64,000 nucleotides of DNA from Calcarisporiella thermophila CBS 279.70 (taxonomy: Eukaryota > Calcarisporiellomycota). The notes under the pieces are model-generated. The model saw nothing but the letters and a program-made list of their open reading frames with translations. It had not been told where the DNA came from and did not search any database. A program made the translations under genes and the position numbers. Below are positions 63,433-64,000 of the stretch, piece by piece (the stretch's first letter is position 1; each line of letters opens with the position of its first letter). The stretch spans positions 442,021 to 506,020 of the forward strand of contig NW_027192210.1 of NCBI RefSeq assembly GCF_041956535.1. The letters run 5' to 3'.

Positions 63433-64000
63433 CTATAGATCCTCCTCGCCCAGCAGGGACAAAAAGTAGCTTCGCTGCGAGAAGAACATGGAACATACAC
63501 AGAACCACCAAATGCTTCTGGGCATTGCGCCCACGAAGAAGGCGCGGTACATCGCGGCCGCCCGCGCGAATCCACCCCTCGAACCCTGCTGCTGCACCAC
63601 ATTGCCGGCAATTTGGCGGGCCATGGCCCACATGCCGGAGGGATTGCGCTGGGAGTTGGCCATGATTTGCGCGCGCATCACATCCATGGGGGTGGTGAGA
63701 TAGCCGGCAAGAAAGCCGGATACGCCGCCGAAGAGGGCCGATTTCAGGGCGGGCACCTTGGCGGGGAATTCGAGCTGAGAGCTGGCTACTGTGCCGGGCA
63801 CGGGACGGAGGTCGTGGATCGGGAGGGAGGAGTGGGTGCGCTGGAGTTGGCGGTGGGAGTTGGAATGCATGAATTCGTAGCACACAAAGAGAATGACCAT
63901 GAAGGGGCAGTCGCGGGCGGTAATGGTGGTGAAGCCGCGGAAGAGACCCGCCACCCCCTCCTGCTTGATGACGGTCCGCGCCATGCTCCATGCGCTGTTG
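63433..64000 (-). CDS. Mitochondrial carrier family protein (5' part outside window)
   Basis: The frame enters at the window edge and stops at 63433, giving the last 189 residues or so. Carrier features are EGVAGLFRGFTTITARDCPF with the even-helix pattern, then GGVSGFLAGYLTTPMDVMRA with the signature Pro-X-Asp-X-X-Arg. Another GAMPRSIWWFCVCSMFF helix ends the third repeat. This is two of the three carrier repeats. Inner-membrane solute transport is expected, but the substrate cannot be read from this part. The sequence is GC-rich and uninterrupted. Confidence 0.82.
   Translation of the reverse strand, partial: NSAWSMARTVIKQEGVAGLFRGFTTITARDCPFMVILFVCYEFMHSNSHRQLQRTHSSLPIHDLRPVPGTVASSQLEFPAKVPALKSALFGGVSGFLAGYLTTPMDVMRAQIMANSQRNPSGMWAMARQIAGNVVQQQGSRGGFARAAAMYRAFFVGAMPRSIWWFCVCSMFFSQRSYFLSLLGEEDL

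Overview
The window is nuclear DNA of a fungus. Genes are split by many short introns of about 45-90 bases, nearly all GT-AG, and spliced models read cleanly through family-specific domains. Complex I (NDUFB11-type), PET100, cytochrome b2, an Sst2/FlbA-type RGS protein, a fungal DUF1746 protein and a chitin-deacetylase-like enzyme point to a filamentous fungus. A CHD6-9-type remodeller, a TPP1/Tpz1-like protein, a PB1-ZZ-ZZ-FW-UBA NBR1 and a HIRIP3-like chaperone suggest an early-diverging lineage (Mucoromycota-like; this is inference) rather than a yeast. A run of 541 N marks an assembly gap.

Layout. 0-6.4 kb: partial TMEM198-like membrane protein (-), an orphan C2H2 finger (+), a seven-TM receptor (-), an Mtf1/TFB-type mitochondrial transcription factor (+). 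6.7-13.4 kb: complex I subunit (-), SAM methyltransferase (+), RGS regulator (+), NIT2-like nitrilase lacking its catalytic Cys (+). 13.8-21.4 kb: transportin-3/Mtr10 (-), GDSL esterase (+), GT49/LARGE-like protein (+). 21.7-28 kb: an 18-exon CHD6-9-like remodeller (-). 29.2-35 kb: ROG1-like lipase, NBR1-like receptor and cyclin H (all -). 36-43 kb: HIRIP3-like chaperone, a base-composition island with a stop-interrupted frame, Nus1, and an unrecognised gene (all +). 44-52 kb: TPP1/Tpz1-like protein (-), SEN34 (+), PET100 (-), a UQCC6-like microprotein (+), CLPTM1 (-). 52.5-64 kb: polysaccharide deacetylase (-), 3-hydroxyanthranilate dioxygenase (-), Fyv7 (-), DUF1746 protein (+), cytochrome b2 (-), HGSNAT-like acyltransferase (-), a small hypothetical (+) and a truncated mitochondrial carrier (-).

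There is no single operon-like system. Themes recur: mitochondrial respiration and its assembly (NDUFB11, PET100, UQCC6-like, Mtf1, cytochrome b2, carrier), G-protein signalling (receptor and RGS, about 6 kb apart), chromatin and chromosome ends (CHD, HIRIP3-like, TPP1-like), RNA handling (transportin-3, SEN34, Fyv7) and cell wall/glycan metabolism (deacetylase, GT49, Nus1, GDSL esterase). Several gene pairs start head-to-head within 125-145 bases and probably share promoters. Base composition is patchy: genes near 9-11.5 kb and 60-64 kb are GC-rich, while 15-58 kb is largely AT-rich.

Gene spans run from start codon to stop codon; exon boundaries were worked out by hand from splice motifs and reading frame. 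UTRs are not annotated. All family assignments come from recognising motifs, not from a database search.
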